Source: Streptomyces sp. NBC_00078
GTDB taxonomy: Bacteria; Actinomycetota; Actinomycetes; Streptomycetales; Streptomycetaceae
Direction of reading: 5' to 3'
DNA length: 64,000 bases
Assembly (NCBI RefSeq): GCF_026343335.1
Contig: NZ_JAPELX010000001.1
Span: 2,790,001-2,854,000, forward strand
The first letter of the stretch is position 1, and each line of letters opens with the position of its first letter. The translations under genes and the position numbers were made by a program. Positions 26,431-35,346 of this stretch are shown here, in pieces. The notes under the pieces were generated by a model. It was given only the letters and a program-made list of their open reading frames with translations, had not been told where the DNA came from and made no database searches.

Positions 26431-27378
26431 TCAACGGGCGAACCAGCAGCGGACGGTCGTGCCGCCGGGGCCCGTGTGCATCCGGACCAGGTCCGCGACC
26501 AGGTTGACCAGAAGGAGCCCGCGGCCACCGCTCTGAGCGCGGGCGGCGGGCCGGCGTCCGGCCAGCGGGTCGGCGAGGTGGCCCTTGTCCCGCACCTCGC
26601 ACACCACGTACCCGTCCTCGGCCCACACCCCGAGCGCGCCCGAACCGCCGCCGTGCAGCACGCTGTTGGTGGCCAGTTCGGCGACGGTCAGCGCCAGGTC
26701 CTCGACCCGGGCCGACGACAGGCCGAGCCGTACGGCCTCGTCGACCGCCAGATGCCGGACCTCGCTGAGGGAGTCCGCGTCGAAGCGGTGGGACATCACG
26801 TCCGGTACGAGCGGCAACGGTTGGTTGTAGCGGGCGACGACGTCCGCGGGCGCGTAGGCCTGACTGTCCTCCTCCCGCCCCGAGCCGCCCCGGACGAAGG
26901 TGGGGTGGGTGGCGTAGGCGTCGGCGATGACCTGCGGGGGGAGGCGCCGGGTGTCGTACGGGCACAGGATGGTCGCCGTACGGCCCCGGAAGGCCGCGTT
27001 GATCAGCGCCTCGTGCTGGACGCAGGCCGGGTACTCGGTGGGCGAACGGCCGGCCCAGATCGGTTCGCCGATGATGCTGACCCGGGTGCCGAGCGGCTGG
27101 GCGTCGGCGAAGGAGCGCAGCACCCCGGGGATGATCCGGCCGGGGTTGCGCCCGGCCTCGCGCATGTCCAGGAACAGCACGGCTTCGGCCGCAGCGCCCA
27201 GCTCGTCCCGGATCAGCCGGAGGTTGTCGGCGGGCACGGCCACGGCGACGGGTTCACCGGCCGCGAGCGCGTCCCGCACGAAGGAGACGGTGCCCGCGAG
27301 GTACTCGTGCTCGTCGCCGTAGAAGAGGGCGGGGTGGATGAAGGGGTCGAGGGTGGCGAAGAGGTCGGTCTCGCTCAT
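26431..27378 (-). CDS. MEDS-domain / HATPase_c regulatory protein
   Basis: A 315-aa protein with an N-terminal MEDS sensory domain (HPALFYGDEHEYLAGTVSFV ... NLRLIRDELG, residues ~15-160) and a C-terminal GHKL ATPase domain (LTVAELATNSVLHGGG, VRDKGHLADPL, SGGRGLLLVNLVADLV). In Streptomyces this architecture is typical of anti-sigma or anti-anti-sigma signalling partners. ATG 27378 has GGAGG upstream. It is convergent with mbl. Confidence 0.85.
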   Translation of the reverse strand: MSETDLFATLDPFIHPALFYGDEHEYLAGTVSFVRDALAAGEPVAVAVPADNLRLIRDELGAAAEAVLFLDMREAGRNPGRIIPGVLRSFADAQPLGTRVSIIGEPIWAGRSPTEYPACVQHEALINAAFRGRTATILCPYDTRRLPPQVIADAYATHPTFVRGGSGREEDSQAYAPADVVARYNQPLPLVPDVMSHRFDADSLSEVRHLAVDEAVRLGLSSARVEDLALTVAELATNSVLHGGGSGALGVWAEDGYVVCEVRDKGHLADPLAGRRPAARAQSGGRGLLLVNLVADLVRMHTGPGGTTVRCWFAR

Positions 27379-27874
27379 GACCACCTCCGTCTCGCCTGTC
27401 CCCCTGAGTTTCCTCGACAGCAGCCGCGTACCCGCTGCGGGGGTCGGTCATTCGCCTGGCCGGTGTATTCGGAGGCGCTCGGGGCGGGCGCAGGTCAGCG
27501 CCGCCGGGACCCCGCGGAGCCGGGGCGGGACGGCACGGCTCGCCCGACGGATTCCGGCGGCTGGAGGAAGTCTGCCCGGGGCCATCGAGGCGAGGTCATC
27601 ACCACTGCGCCACAGACACCTCCCAAGGGGCTGAACACCCTGGCGAGCGGCGTCCGGATGGCCACGCACGGCTGCACCTGGGACGAGGCGTGGACCACCC
27701 CGCGTCACGAATCGCAGCTGTACGACGCCGAGCTGGGCACGGTGGCCGCGAGGTCGCGGCCGGCGCGGAGTCCGACGGCCAGGCCCCTCCGGAGGAGCTG
27801 CGCCGGGCCCTGCGTACGGCGATCACGCCCTGCCGGCGCTGACCTCGGCACGCCATCAGCGCGGCAGGATCCGG
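27379..27874. other. Gap with a possible decayed small gene
   Basis: No intact gene is supported in this 496-nt gap. On the + strand a frame from ATG 27658 (MATHGCTWDEAWTTP ... YDAELGT) is followed, after a shift of frame near 27740, by a plausible ending (ESDGQAPPEELRRALRTAIT, stop at about 27842). That pattern would fit a small frameshifted gene, but without a homologue it stays a suggestion. Confidence 0.25.
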
Positions 27875-27976
27875 TCAGTACGGCAGGATCCGGCCCGAAG
27901 GCGTCCTGCGGTCGATCGTGGTGTCGCGGGGCGTGGAGGGACGGCGGTTGACGCGGACACGGATCTGACGGTTCAT
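27875..27976 (-). CDS. 33-aa basic peptide
   Basis: A short frame not in usual gene-size range, but its ATG follows GAGGAGGCGTC, one of the best Shine-Dalgarno sequences in the window. The product is Arg-rich (MNRQIRVRVNRRPSTPRDTT) and ends SGRILPY. It lies upstream of, and in the same direction as, the sensor gene. Function unknown. Confidence 0.45.
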   Translation of the reverse strand: MNRQIRVRVNRRPSTPRDTTIDRRTPSGRILPY

Positions 27977-28126
27977 GACGCCTCCTCTGGCCGAGGGCCT
28001 ACTGGCTGACATTCACCAGCCTGGTCCGCGTGCCGCTCCTGCACATCGTGCCCACGGATGCACCCGCGATGCCTCCGCAGCAGGAACGGATCCGGTTTCC
28101 GCTACTCCCGGGGGAGGAGGGCACCC

Positions 28127-29287
28127 CTAGGCCCCCGGCCCGTCGGCCTCCTGCCCGTCGGCCCCCGGTCCCTGGCCCCAGGTGGGCTTGAACCAGTCCG
28201 GGTCGGCCCAGCGCCCGCGTCCGGCCAGGTCAGGGCGGTAGCCGGGGTTCCGTTCCCTGCGCAGCCGTACGCTCGCGTGGAGCACCGCCGACGGAGGTAC
28301 GGGACGCGAGCGCCGGCCCGCGAGGATCCACAGGGTGCCGTTGTGGTGGATGGTGGCGTCGGCGAAGGCCTCGGTGACCGCGGTCTCCTCGGCGTAGGCG
28401 CCCGGCCGGAAGTCCAGGTCGTCGCGGACACCGTCGGTGATCCACTTGAGGGTGATCGTGGAGAGCAGGGGCGCCCCCGGGACGTGGTCGAAGGTCCCGC
28501 CGACATCGCAGTGCACACCGGCGAACCACACCTCCTCCGCGGTGCTCCGGTCCGTGTCGGGCTCGGGGATGCGTGGCCTGACCAGGAACTCCCGGAACGG
28601 CCGCCGTTTCTCGTCGAGGGACACGGCGTGCCGGATGCGGGCGGCGTTGGGCAGCGAGTAGGTGTAGGGCCAGCGCAGGTCGCCCAGCCGGAGGAGGCCG
28701 GCCGCCTTCACGGTGTCCCAGACGCCCAGGTAGGCGACCGGGAGGGCGTGGTGCGAGACCTGCCGGGGGTCGTTGCGCTTGACCTGTGCCCACAGCGGCT
28801 CGTTCTCGGTTCGCCGGCAGAAGGCGTGCGAGAAGCGCGCGACCTCCTGCTCACTCTCGTCGATGTCCTGGTTGAAGGCGTATCTGGCCACCGCGTAGGG
28901 CACGAGGTTCTCCGCGCCCGGGCGCATCAGCCCCGGCTTGTTGAGCATCCCGACCAGCGCGCGGGCCGTGTAGGCGCCGCGGCTGAACCCGAAGACGTAC
29001 ACCGCGTCCCCTGGCTCCCAGTGCTGCATGAGGTAGGTGTACGCCTCGGCGAGGTTGGCCTTCAGGCCCGTGCCGAAGGCGAGGCCGCCCAGCCGGGAGA
29101 GCCCCCGCCCCAGGGGTCCGCGCGCGGTGGCCGCCGACATGGTGCCGACCCCGGGGTCGTAGTAGAGCAGCTGGCTCGACGGATCGTCCGGCTCCAGCAT
29201 CTCGTACAGCCTGACCACGTTCGTCGGGTTGCGGGCGCCCACCTGGTTGCCGGTTCCGTCCAGGCAGACGACGATCCTGCGCGGCAT
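28127..29287 (-). CDS. DUF2235 alpha/beta-hydrolase (Tle1-like)
   Basis: A 386-aa protein with the DUF2235 signature: N-terminal RRIVVCLDGTGN (Asp/Gly/Thr loop), GFSRGAYTARAL as the serine nucleophile elbow (about residue 105), and VWFAGVHCDVGG carrying the catalytic Asp/His region. The family includes T6SS phospholipase effectors, but free-standing members are common in Streptomyces with unknown substrates. ATG 29287 is the start that places the first motif at the N-terminus. Lies 13 nt downstream of the 291-aa gene, same operon. Confidence 0.85.
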   Translation of the reverse strand: MPRRIVVCLDGTGNQVGARNPTNVVRLYEMLEPDDPSSQLLYYDPGVGTMSAATARGPLGRGLSRLGGLAFGTGLKANLAEAYTYLMQHWEPGDAVYVFGFSRGAYTARALVGMLNKPGLMRPGAENLVPYAVARYAFNQDIDESEQEVARFSHAFCRRTENEPLWAQVKRNDPRQVSHHALPVAYLGVWDTVKAAGLLRLGDLRWPYTYSLPNAARIRHAVSLDEKRRPFREFLVRPRIPEPDTDRSTAEEVWFAGVHCDVGGTFDHVPGAPLLSTITLKWITDGVRDDLDFRPGAYAEETAVTEAFADATIHHNGTLWILAGRRSRPVPPSAVLHASVRLRRERNPGYRPDLAGRGRWADPDWFKPTWGQGPGADGQEADGPGA

Positions 29288-29300
29288 GACCGCTGCCCGC

Positions 29301-30176
29301 CTAAGCGGTCCGGCGGGTGGCGCCGGACCCGCCGCGGGCACGCGCCCGGACGGACGCGGAGCGCGCACCGGGCGCGATCTGCTGCTGGAACGCCTCCAGC
29401 GCCATGGGGCTGTCCGGCGGCAGTACGGCCATCTGGCGGCGTCGTTGCGCCTTGGCCAGGACGTCTCCTGCTGGTGTGCCGTGCCGCGCGTGGAGGATGC
29501 GCAGATGTCCGTCGCCGGAACCGCGGGCGGCGACCGGTGCGACGCCGGCGTGGGTGCCGTCGGGCAGGGTCACCCACAGGTTGAAGTCGTCGTACCGGAT
29601 GTAGTCCGCGCCCTTGATGGGCCACGGGTAGTGGTGCTCGCCGGCCGCCTTGGGCAGGATCCCCTGGTGGTTGCCGGTGGTGAGCGGCACGCACGCGTTG
29701 AACAGCGAGTCGGTCCAGGCCGCGACGCCCTGCGCGTCCGTGATGGGGGTCTCCAGCAGCTTCCGGGCCCGCTTGTAGCCGAGGGTCTCCAGGGCGGGAA
29801 GGGTGTCCGGGAAGGCGGCGACGAGGTCGGCGGCCTCCTGCCGGAGCCGGTCGACCTTCGCCGGGTCGGCGCAGAACTGCATGCTCCACTCGATGCCGAC
29901 CCGGGCCCGGTACATCCGCCAGCCGCCGCCCGTCCGCACCCAGAGGCTGCCGCCGTGGTGCATCTCGTACGGCCCCGGCCCGTACGGCCGCTCGGTCCTG
30001 CCCAGCTCCCGAAGGATCTTGTTCGTGACCTCCTTCGCGGCGCGGAACTGCGCGGACTCGGTGCGTTCCGGATGCTTGACGAGCTGTATCTCCCAGGGGT
30101 GGTCCTCCCGTTCGGTCTTGCCGAAGGTGAGGGCCGGAGGAGTTCTCGTCGCGGTAGCGGCTCGGTCGTTGGCCAT
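29301..30176 (-). CDS. Uncharacterised protein, partner of the DUF2235 gene
   Basis: A 291-aa soluble protein starting MANDRAAT after GAGGAGG. It contains HPWEIQLVKHPERTESAQF, YEMHHGGSLWVR and an aromatic-rich WPIKGADYIRYDDFNLWVT. No recognised catalytic motif. It is the first gene of a two-gene operon with the DUF2235 hydrolase; the gap between the genes is only 13 nt, so a common process is likely. Its upstream region has two palindromes 21 bp apart. Confidence 0.65.
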   Translation of the reverse strand: MANDRAATATRTPPALTFGKTEREDHPWEIQLVKHPERTESAQFRAAKEVTNKILRELGRTERPYGPGPYEMHHGGSLWVRTGGGWRMYRARVGIEWSMQFCADPAKVDRLRQEAADLVAAFPDTLPALETLGYKRARKLLETPITDAQGVAAWTDSLFNACVPLTTGNHQGILPKAAGEHHYPWPIKGADYIRYDDFNLWVTLPDGTHAGVAPVAARGSGDGHLRILHARHGTPAGDVLAKAQRRRQMAVLPPDSPMALEAFQQQIAPGARSASVRARARGGSGATRRTA

Positions 30177-30289
30177 GGCCGGCCTCCTCTGTCGACCGCG
30201 GCCCCGGACGCCCGGCGCGTCACGGGCCCCGCTGTTCTCATCGTCCTCCCACGGCCCGGTTCTCGCTCTGCGTAACACCTGCCCCTTTC

Positions 30290-30320
30290 AACGATCGTTC
30301 CTGGCCGATGAACGATCGTC
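30290..30320. promoter_or_regulatory. Two AACGATCGTT-type palindromes, 21 bp apart
   Basis: AACGATCGTT (30290-30299) and AACGATCGTC (30311-30320) lie exactly 21 bp apart start to start, i.e. two helical turns, 115-145 nt upstream of the 291-aa gene. The spacing is what cooperative binding of a dimeric regulator would need. Confidence 0.5.
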
Positions 30321-30880
30321 GGGAGGGGCGGCGCTGGGCGTGGCGGGTATTCCCCAGGCTCCCCCGGGCTGCGAGCCGCGCCACGCCACAGCTGTCGACC
30401 ACCCGCTCAGGGAGCACATGGTGGAGCCACCTGCGGGTGTCACTACGTCAAGACCTCTCGAATGCCTCTCGCGCACCCGGCGAAAGACTCCGGAAACCTG
30501 TACGCGCGACCCCACGGCCACCGTCCGCCCTCGTAACCACCTTCCCGGGTTCCCGATTCACGGGCGTCGGAGGTATTGACGCGTCCCGCTTCCCCCCTCT
30601 AGCGTCTGCCCGACTTTACGAACACTGTTCGATTTTTCGGACAACTCGCCCCACTGAACAGGGAAGCGGCTGCACAGGCTTCCCCCGGCCAAGTACCTGG
30701 ACGGCAACCCCCGATCCCCTCCGCACCGATCACCGCCCCACCCGGACGACGACCGTGACGTGCCCTTCCACGTCGCGCTGCAGCCGCGTCTGTCCCGCTG
30801 GAACGAGACCGAGCCCCCCACCACTCCACCGCGCCCCTCGTCACCCGATGGCGGCTTGCGAAGGACGACAGGAGACGTAC
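30321..30880. other. Non-coding region upstream of the GH43-AbfB gene
   Basis: A long 5' region without a supported gene. Besides the palindrome at 30619-30631, I see a Shine-Dalgarno (AGGAG) just before 30881 and nothing else that can be assigned. A + strand frame is open through it but has no start signals or sequence character of a protein. Confidence 0.4.
30619..30631. promoter_or_regulatory. Palindromic operator candidate for the GH43 gene
   Basis: CGAACACTGTTCG is a perfect 6+1+6 palindrome in an AT-richer stretch 250 nt upstream of the secreted GH43 enzyme. Glycoside hydrolase genes in Streptomyces are usually under LacI/ROK repressors that bind such sites. Confidence 0.45.
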
Positions 30881-32314
30881 ATGTCCGCGCTGCGCGCACG
30901 GCTGTCGGCGATATTTCTCGCCGCGTGCCTCATCTTCACGGGTCAGGCCCTGACCACACCACAACTGGCCGCCGCCGCCGACCCCGGATACCTGATGGTG
31001 CACTTCACCGGGGAGGGGGCGACCAACCAGCAGACGTACCTCTCGCACAGCACCGACGGCGTGCACTGGAGCGACCTCAACGGCGGCGGCATGGTCCTGC
31101 GCTCCCCCGTCGGCACGAAAGGCGTGCGAGACCAGGCACTGGTGCGCTCTCCCGATGGCAGCAAGTACTGGATCATCGCCACCGACCTGTGCATCGACTG
31201 CGGGCAGAACTGGGACCAGTCCGTGAACAACGGCAGCCGCAACATCGTGGTGTGGGAGTCGACCGACCTGGTCAACTGGTCGCAGCCGTGGCTGCTCAAC
31301 GTCGCCGGCGCGATCCCCGACGGGCGCAACGCCTGGGCACCGGAGGCGATCTGGAACCCGGCCACCAACGACTACGTCCTGTACTGGGCGACGAACGTGC
31401 CCCTCAACGGCAAAACGAAGCACCGCATCTACTACGCCCGCACCAGCGACTTCCGCTCCATCAGCACGCCGCAGACCTACATCGAGCGCCCCGGCACCCA
31501 GGAGATCATCGACACCCAGATCATCGAGGTCCCGGCCGGTGTCGGCAAATACCGCTACGTGCGGGCCTCCGGCGACGGTCAGATCACCCTCGAAGGCAGC
31601 AACTCGATCCTCGGGACGTGGACCAAGCTCGGTGACCTCTCCGGCATCGGCCTGACCGGCTCCATGGTCGAGGGCCCGATGTGGATGAAGTTCAACGGCA
31701 CCAACAAGTGGGCGCTCTACCTCGACCAGTACGCCAGCAGCGGCGGCTACATGCCGGTCATCACGACCGACCCGTCCAACCCCGCCGCCTACCAGAAGCA
31801 GGCGTCGAGCAGCTACAACATGGGCGGCACGAAGAAGCGCCACGGCTGGATCATGAACCTCACGGCCGCCGAGGAGAGCCGCGTACTCGCCCGCTGGCCC
31901 AACACCCCGGTCCAGCGGCTGCAGTCGTACAACTTCCAGGACCGCTACGTCCGCCAGACCGACTTCGACGTGCGCATCGACCCGAACGTCAGCCCCGCCG
32001 ACGACGCCCAGTTCCGGATGAGGCCCGGCCTCGCGGGCACCGGCACCGTCTCCTTCGAGTCGGTGAGCAACCCCGGGTACTTCCTGCGGCACGCCAACTA
32101 CGACTTCCAGCTGGTCCGCAACGACGGCTCCGCCCAGTTCGCCGCCGACGCCACCTTCAACAAGGTCGCCGGACTCGCCGATTCCACCTGGTCGTCGTTC
32201 CAGTCCTACAACCACCCCGACCACTACATCCGCCACTACGCCTACGAGCTACGCCTCGACCCCATCACCACCGCGACCGGACGCAGTGACGCCACCTTCC
32301 GCCTGACGAGCTGA
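30881..32314 (+). CDS. Secreted GH43 arabinofuranosidase-like enzyme with AbfB (CBM42) domain
   Basis: A 477-aa exported enzyme. Signal peptide (residues 1-28, cleavage near LAAAA-DPG); GH43-like five-bladed propeller with VRDQALVRSPDGSKYWIIATD, NAWAPEAIWNPATNDYVLYW and VEGPMWMK as candidate catalytic blades; C-terminal AbfB arabinose-binding domain from ~residue 345 (LQSYNFQDRYVRQTDFDVRI ... HYAYELRLD). Probably releases L-arabinose from plant arabinoxylan or arabinan outside the cell. ATG 30881 with ACAGGAG; the long open frame upstream is non-coding. Confidence 0.85.
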   Translation: MSALRARLSAIFLAACLIFTGQALTTPQLAAAADPGYLMVHFTGEGATNQQTYLSHSTDGVHWSDLNGGGMVLRSPVGTKGVRDQALVRSPDGSKYWIIATDLCIDCGQNWDQSVNNGSRNIVVWESTDLVNWSQPWLLNVAGAIPDGRNAWAPEAIWNPATNDYVLYWATNVPLNGKTKHRIYYARTSDFRSISTPQTYIERPGTQEIIDTQIIEVPAGVGKYRYVRASGDGQITLEGSNSILGTWTKLGDLSGIGLTGSMVEGPMWMKFNGTNKWALYLDQYASSGGYMPVITTDPSNPAAYQKQASSSYNMGGTKKRHGWIMNLTAAEESRVLARWPNTPVQRLQSYNFQDRYVRQTDFDVRIDPNVSPADDAQFRMRPGLAGTGTVSFESVSNPGYFLRHANYDFQLVRNDGSAQFAADATFNKVAGLADSTWSSFQSYNHPDHYIRHYAYELRLDPITTATGRSDATFRLTS

Positions 32315-32442
32315 ACGGGGGCCACCGCGCGCCGACGGGGAGGGCGGCCGGACCGAGGGAGTGCACGGAGGTGCCTGCGGCTCGGCTCAGGACGGAGCCT
32401 TCACGGCCGTTCTCACAGCCGCAAGCGCGGGGCAGCGGCCGC

Positions 32443-32790
32443 CTAGATGTGGAGCAGTCGCTGAGTGATCTCCCGGTACCGCCTCATCGCGAGCCGGAGT
32501 TCGTCGGACTGCGCGTCGGGATCGCGGTCCTGCCAGCCAGCCCGCAGGACACGCCGTCGTTCCGCGAGGGCGTTCACGAGCTGGGCGGTGGCTTCGTCAT
32601 AGGCGCTCTCGGCTTCCTCCAGCGCGTCGAGCGGGATGTCGTCGAAGGTGTTGAGGGCGTGCCGGAGGCACTGGAGGACCTTGTCCCGTTCTTCCGACGG
32701 GAGCAGCGGCTCCGGGCTCGGGCTGCGGCGCGCGGCCGGGCCCGGGGTCTGGCCCGCGGACTGCCGGGCACGTGTCTGGTCGTACATCAT
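32443..32790 (-). CDS. Uncharacterised helical protein
   Basis: A 115-aa protein: disordered N-terminal third (SPSPEPLLPSEERD), then two long amphipathic helices (LRHALNTFDDIPLDALEEAE; LVNALAERRRVLRAG). Its ATG overlaps the stop of the CsbD gene (ATGATG), so both are cotranslated. No family recognised. Confidence 0.65.
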   Translation of the reverse strand: MMYDQTRARQSAGQTPGPAARRSPSPEPLLPSEERDKVLQCLRHALNTFDDIPLDALEEAESAYDEATAQLVNALAERRRVLRAGWQDRDPDAQSDELRLAMRRYREITQRLLHI

Positions 32791-32978
32791 CGGGGTCCGC
32801 TTCCGTTGCGCCTGAAGGCGGCTCTGGTCTTCTCGACGGCCTGTTTCATGGTTCCGGAAACCCGGTCGATCCTGCCGTGGCGTTGCAGTCGCCTGTTACG
32901 GGTGACCCGGCCGGCCTCTTCCGTGATCCTGCCCTTCATTGTCTGCGCCTGGTTCCTGATGCTCCGTGCAACGGTCAT
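32787..32978 (-). CDS. CsbD-like stress-response protein
   Basis: A 63-aa protein of the CsbD type, with the characteristic MKGRITEEAGRVT and GRIDRVSGTMKQAVEK repeats of small, basic, largely unstructured proteins. In Bacillus CsbD belongs to the sigma-B regulon; a general stress role here is by analogy. Confidence 0.75.
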   Translation of the reverse strand: MTVARSIRNQAQTMKGRITEEAGRVTRNRRLQRHGRIDRVSGTMKQAVEKTRAAFRRNGSGPR

Positions 32979-33041
32979 GGTCGGCCTAGCTGTTGTCCGG
33001 TGGGTGGTTTCCAGCGGGGCTGGGCGAGGCGGGCCGCCTCG

Positions 33042-33644
33042 TCATGGCCGGGGCGGTGATTGGGATGGCCACATCTCCGCCGCCGGCCGGCCGGGCCGTC
33101 CCGCGGCGGTGCCGATGCCGGTATCGGTGTCGGCATCGATACCGGTGTCGGTGCCGGTGCCGTACAGGGTGGAGGGGTCGTCGGTCTGTTCCGCCGCCAT
33201 GAGAGCGGTCGCGGTCGACTGCGGGGCGGTGCTCGCGCCTGCGGCGGCCATCAGCCGGGCGGCCGAGGGGGCGGTGGTCTCCGGGGGAATCACCAGGAGG
33301 TCCCAGCGGCCCGACGTTCCGGACAGCAGAAGGATCTTGTGCGGGTCCAGCTCCGAGGTGAACCAACCGACCTTCACCACATGGCCGTTGACGAAGATCC
33401 TTTGCGGGAGGTTCGGCCAGTAGCGGGCGTTGACGGCGATACGGGTGATCCGTCCCCACAGCGGGTCCAGTACGTCGGCCAACGCGGGGAGTTCGTCGCT
33501 CAGGTCACGTGAGCGGGGCCACCAGGCGCCGTCCAGCTCCACCTGTCCCGGGGAGAGGCTCACGGGTTTGAGGGCGAGGCGCGCGGTCGGCACCCTGAAG
33601 GGCGCGGCCCGCAGCGCCGGATGGTCGGTGATCGCGGACATCAT
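33042..33644 (-). CDS. DUF5994 family protein (paralogue 1)
   Basis: A 200-aa protein with the family core: LDGAWWPRSRDLSDELPALA (from about residue 37), the WGRITRIAVNARYWP strand, GHVVKVGWFTSELDPHKI and WDLLVIPPETT. The C-terminal 45 residues are low-complexity (Asp/Thr/Gly repeats encoded by short tandem DNA repeats). Function of DUF5994 is unknown. One of four paralogues within 3 kb; this one is on the opposite strand. Confidence 0.78.
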   Translation of the reverse strand: MMSAITDHPALRAAPFRVPTARLALKPVSLSPGQVELDGAWWPRSRDLSDELPALADVLDPLWGRITRIAVNARYWPNLPQRIFVNGHVVKVGWFTSELDPHKILLLSGTSGRWDLLVIPPETTAPSAARLMAAAGASTAPQSTATALMAAEQTDDPSTLYGTGTDTGIDADTDTGIGTAAGRPGRPAAEMWPSQSPPRP

Positions 33645-33750
33645 GCGAACCCGTCCCCGGACCTCTGCGCGTGGGCAGTTGTCCGGTGTCGTCGCTCACC
33701 AGGAACGACACCGGGATCGGGGCCCGGTGCACGAAGTGCTCCCGATGGCT

Positions 33751-33777
33751 TCACGCTACTCCCCGAAGAGGCCGAAC
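33751..33777 (-). promoter_or_regulatory. GGGGAGTA promoter-like motif of DUF5994 paralogue 1
   Basis: Reading on the - strand: GTTCGGC, then GGGGAGTAGCGTGAA. The same block occurs upstream of the other three paralogues (33920, 34587, 35316). About 110 nt before the start codon. Confidence 0.5.
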
Positions 33778-33919
33778 GGGCCGCTCCCGAAGATCTCCAG
33801 CCAGGATCGCGAAGGTTCTGCCGCGCTGGTGGTGTCCATGGTGAGCCGGAGACGGGTCCCTCCTGTTCCACCAGTGAGCTTCCCGACTGCCGTGGGCGGT
33901 GGCCGCGGACTGGCGTGAA

Positions 33920-33938
33920 ACCGGGAGTACCGTGAAAC
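33920..33938 (+). promoter_or_regulatory. GGGAGTACCGTGAA promoter-like motif of DUF5994 paralogue 2
   Basis: The shared motif, about 50 nt upstream of the ATG at 33979. A -10-like AGTAC element in a GGG context is reminiscent of sigma-B-type promoters (GGGTAC/T), but the -35 is not clear. Confidence 0.45.
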
Positions 33939-33978
33939 GAGGAAGCCACTCCGTTTCTCCCGCAGACAGGCGAGTGCC

Positions 33979-34464
33979 ATGCCCGACTCCGGTTCCCCGC
34001 GTGTGAGCAAGCTCCTGCCGGACGCCGTCCACCAGGTGGCGAAACCCGGGACGGCTCTCGTACGGCTGGAGACGACTCACGACCGCCGGGGCGTTCTCGA
34101 CGGGGCGTGGTGGCCGTGCTCCCGTGACATCGCAGCCGAACTTCCCGCCCTGATCGCCGCACTGACCGAGCACCTCGGGCCGATCACGCGCGTCGGCCTG
34201 GACGCAGGGGCCTGGGACGCGCTGCCGACGCGACTGCTCATCGGTGACCGCGTCGTCCACATCGACTCCTTCCCGGTCGGCGACGACACCGTCCTCGTCA
34301 CCCGGGGTGATCAGGACCATTTCTCCCTCCTCGTGGTCCCGCCGCACGCGACGCCCGAGGCGGCCCGCGCCGCGATGGCCGAAGCCGTCCGCGCCGACAA
34401 CATCACGCAGGCGGAACAGATCCTCATCGACACCGGCACCGACCGGGCAGCGCCGAAGACCTGA
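33979..34464 (+). CDS. DUF5994 family protein (paralogue 2)
   Basis: A 161-aa paralogue: LDGAWWPCSRDIAAELPALI, LGPITRVGLDAGAWD, LIGDRVVHIDSFPVGDDTV and FSLLVVPPHATPEAA. The tryptophan-rich DGAWWP motif and the LLVVPP strand are the conserved landmarks of the family. No signal peptide or membrane segment, so cytoplasmic. Confidence 0.78.
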   Translation: MPDSGSPRVSKLLPDAVHQVAKPGTALVRLETTHDRRGVLDGAWWPCSRDIAAELPALIAALTEHLGPITRVGLDAGAWDALPTRLLIGDRVVHIDSFPVGDDTVLVTRGDQDHFSLLVVPPHATPEAARAAMAEAVRADNITQAEQILIDTGTDRAAPKT

Positions 34465-34586
34465 CAACGGTCCGCCACGGCTGCCGTCGGACCAGGCCGG
34501 TGCCGGTGCCGGGATGACCGTGCTCTGGAAGGCGTTTCGTCGACGGGGGTGCGAGGCCGCCGGCGAATGGGCGCGGCTGTTACACG

Positions 34587-34603
34587 GGCGGGAGTACCGT
34601 GAC
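34587..34603 (+). promoter_or_regulatory. GGGAGTACCGTGA promoter-like motif of DUF5994 paralogue 3
   Basis: Third copy of the shared motif, about 160 nt upstream of the start at 34760. The region between 34465 and 34759 has no convincing gene. Confidence 0.45.
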
Positions 34604-34759
34604 GAGGAGGAGCAGTTTCCGTATGCCGGAACTCGGACCGGCCCCGATGGTCGTCCGTTCGGCGAGAGCCGGCACAACCTCCACCACGCGGACCCCACCA
34701 GCGCCCGCCGCGCCTGACATCAACCACTCGTCCATGCACGGCAGTTGGCAGGAGCCCTC

Positions 34760-35158
34760 ATGACCACCGCACGGCAACCCCGGCTTCCCTCCCATCCCCT
34801 CCTCCGCCTGCGCCTGGCACCTCATGGCCGTATGCCCCGGCCCATCGACGGAGCGTGGTGGCCCCGTTCGTACGACCTGCTTGCCGAACTCCCCCGGCTG
34901 CTCGCGGGGCTGCCGCGCGCGTGGGGGCACATCACCAGCGTCACGGTCAACGGGACGACCTGGCCCTCGATGCCCGGCCGGATGCTCGTCTCCAACCAGG
35001 TCGTCCAGCTGCACAGCTCCCTCACGGCATCCGCCGCGCACACCATCGTCCTGCTCGCGCCCGGCCGGGGGCGCTGGGACCTGCTGGTCGTGCCGCCGGA
35101 CACCACCGAGGAGTCCGCGGAACCGCTCATGGCGGCCGCGGCGGACGGTCAGGCGTGA
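34760..35158 (+). CDS. DUF5994 family protein (paralogue 3)
   Basis: A 132-aa paralogue, the shortest: IDGAWWPRSYDLLAELPRLL, WGHITSVTVNGTTWPSMP, SNQVVQLHSSL and WDLLVVPPDTTEES. I chose ATG 34760, which has AGGAG at good spacing, over the ATG five codons upstream. Confidence 0.78.
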   Translation: MTTARQPRLPSHPLLRLRLAPHGRMPRPIDGAWWPRSYDLLAELPRLLAGLPRAWGHITSVTVNGTTWPSMPGRMLVSNQVVQLHSSLTASAAHTIVLLAPGRGRWDLLVVPPDTTEESAEPLMAAAADGQA

Positions 35159-35315
35159 CGCGGAGACGACCAGGATCGGCAGGGCGCTGCCGCCCAGGGC
35201 GCTGACCACGGCGGTCGCATTCCCACGGCGCGCCGCTGAATCCGACGGCGCGCCGCTGATTCCGACGGTTCCAGGTAAGGACGCGTGGGGCTGTTGCCCC
35301 GTTGACCGTCCGGTC

Positions 35316-35346
35316 CGTTCGGCTTGCCCGGGGAGTACGCTGAAAT
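35316..35346 (+). promoter_or_regulatory. GTTCGGC ... GGGGAGTAC motif of DUF5994 paralogue 4
   Basis: Fourth copy: GTTCGGCTTGCC followed by CGGGGAGTACGCTGAA, almost the same as the motif of paralogue 1. About 100 nt upstream of the start at 35445. Two near-identical 20-bp units (cggcgcgccgctga type) at 35228-35270 precede it. Confidence 0.45.

Noticed and set aside
26032..27951. 639-codon + strand frame across mbl end, repeats and sensor gene
   Set aside because: It overlaps well-supported genes on both strands; the middle piece (HSHFGSLLLTVHEDRGRIAR) looks protein-like but has no start or homologue I can name.
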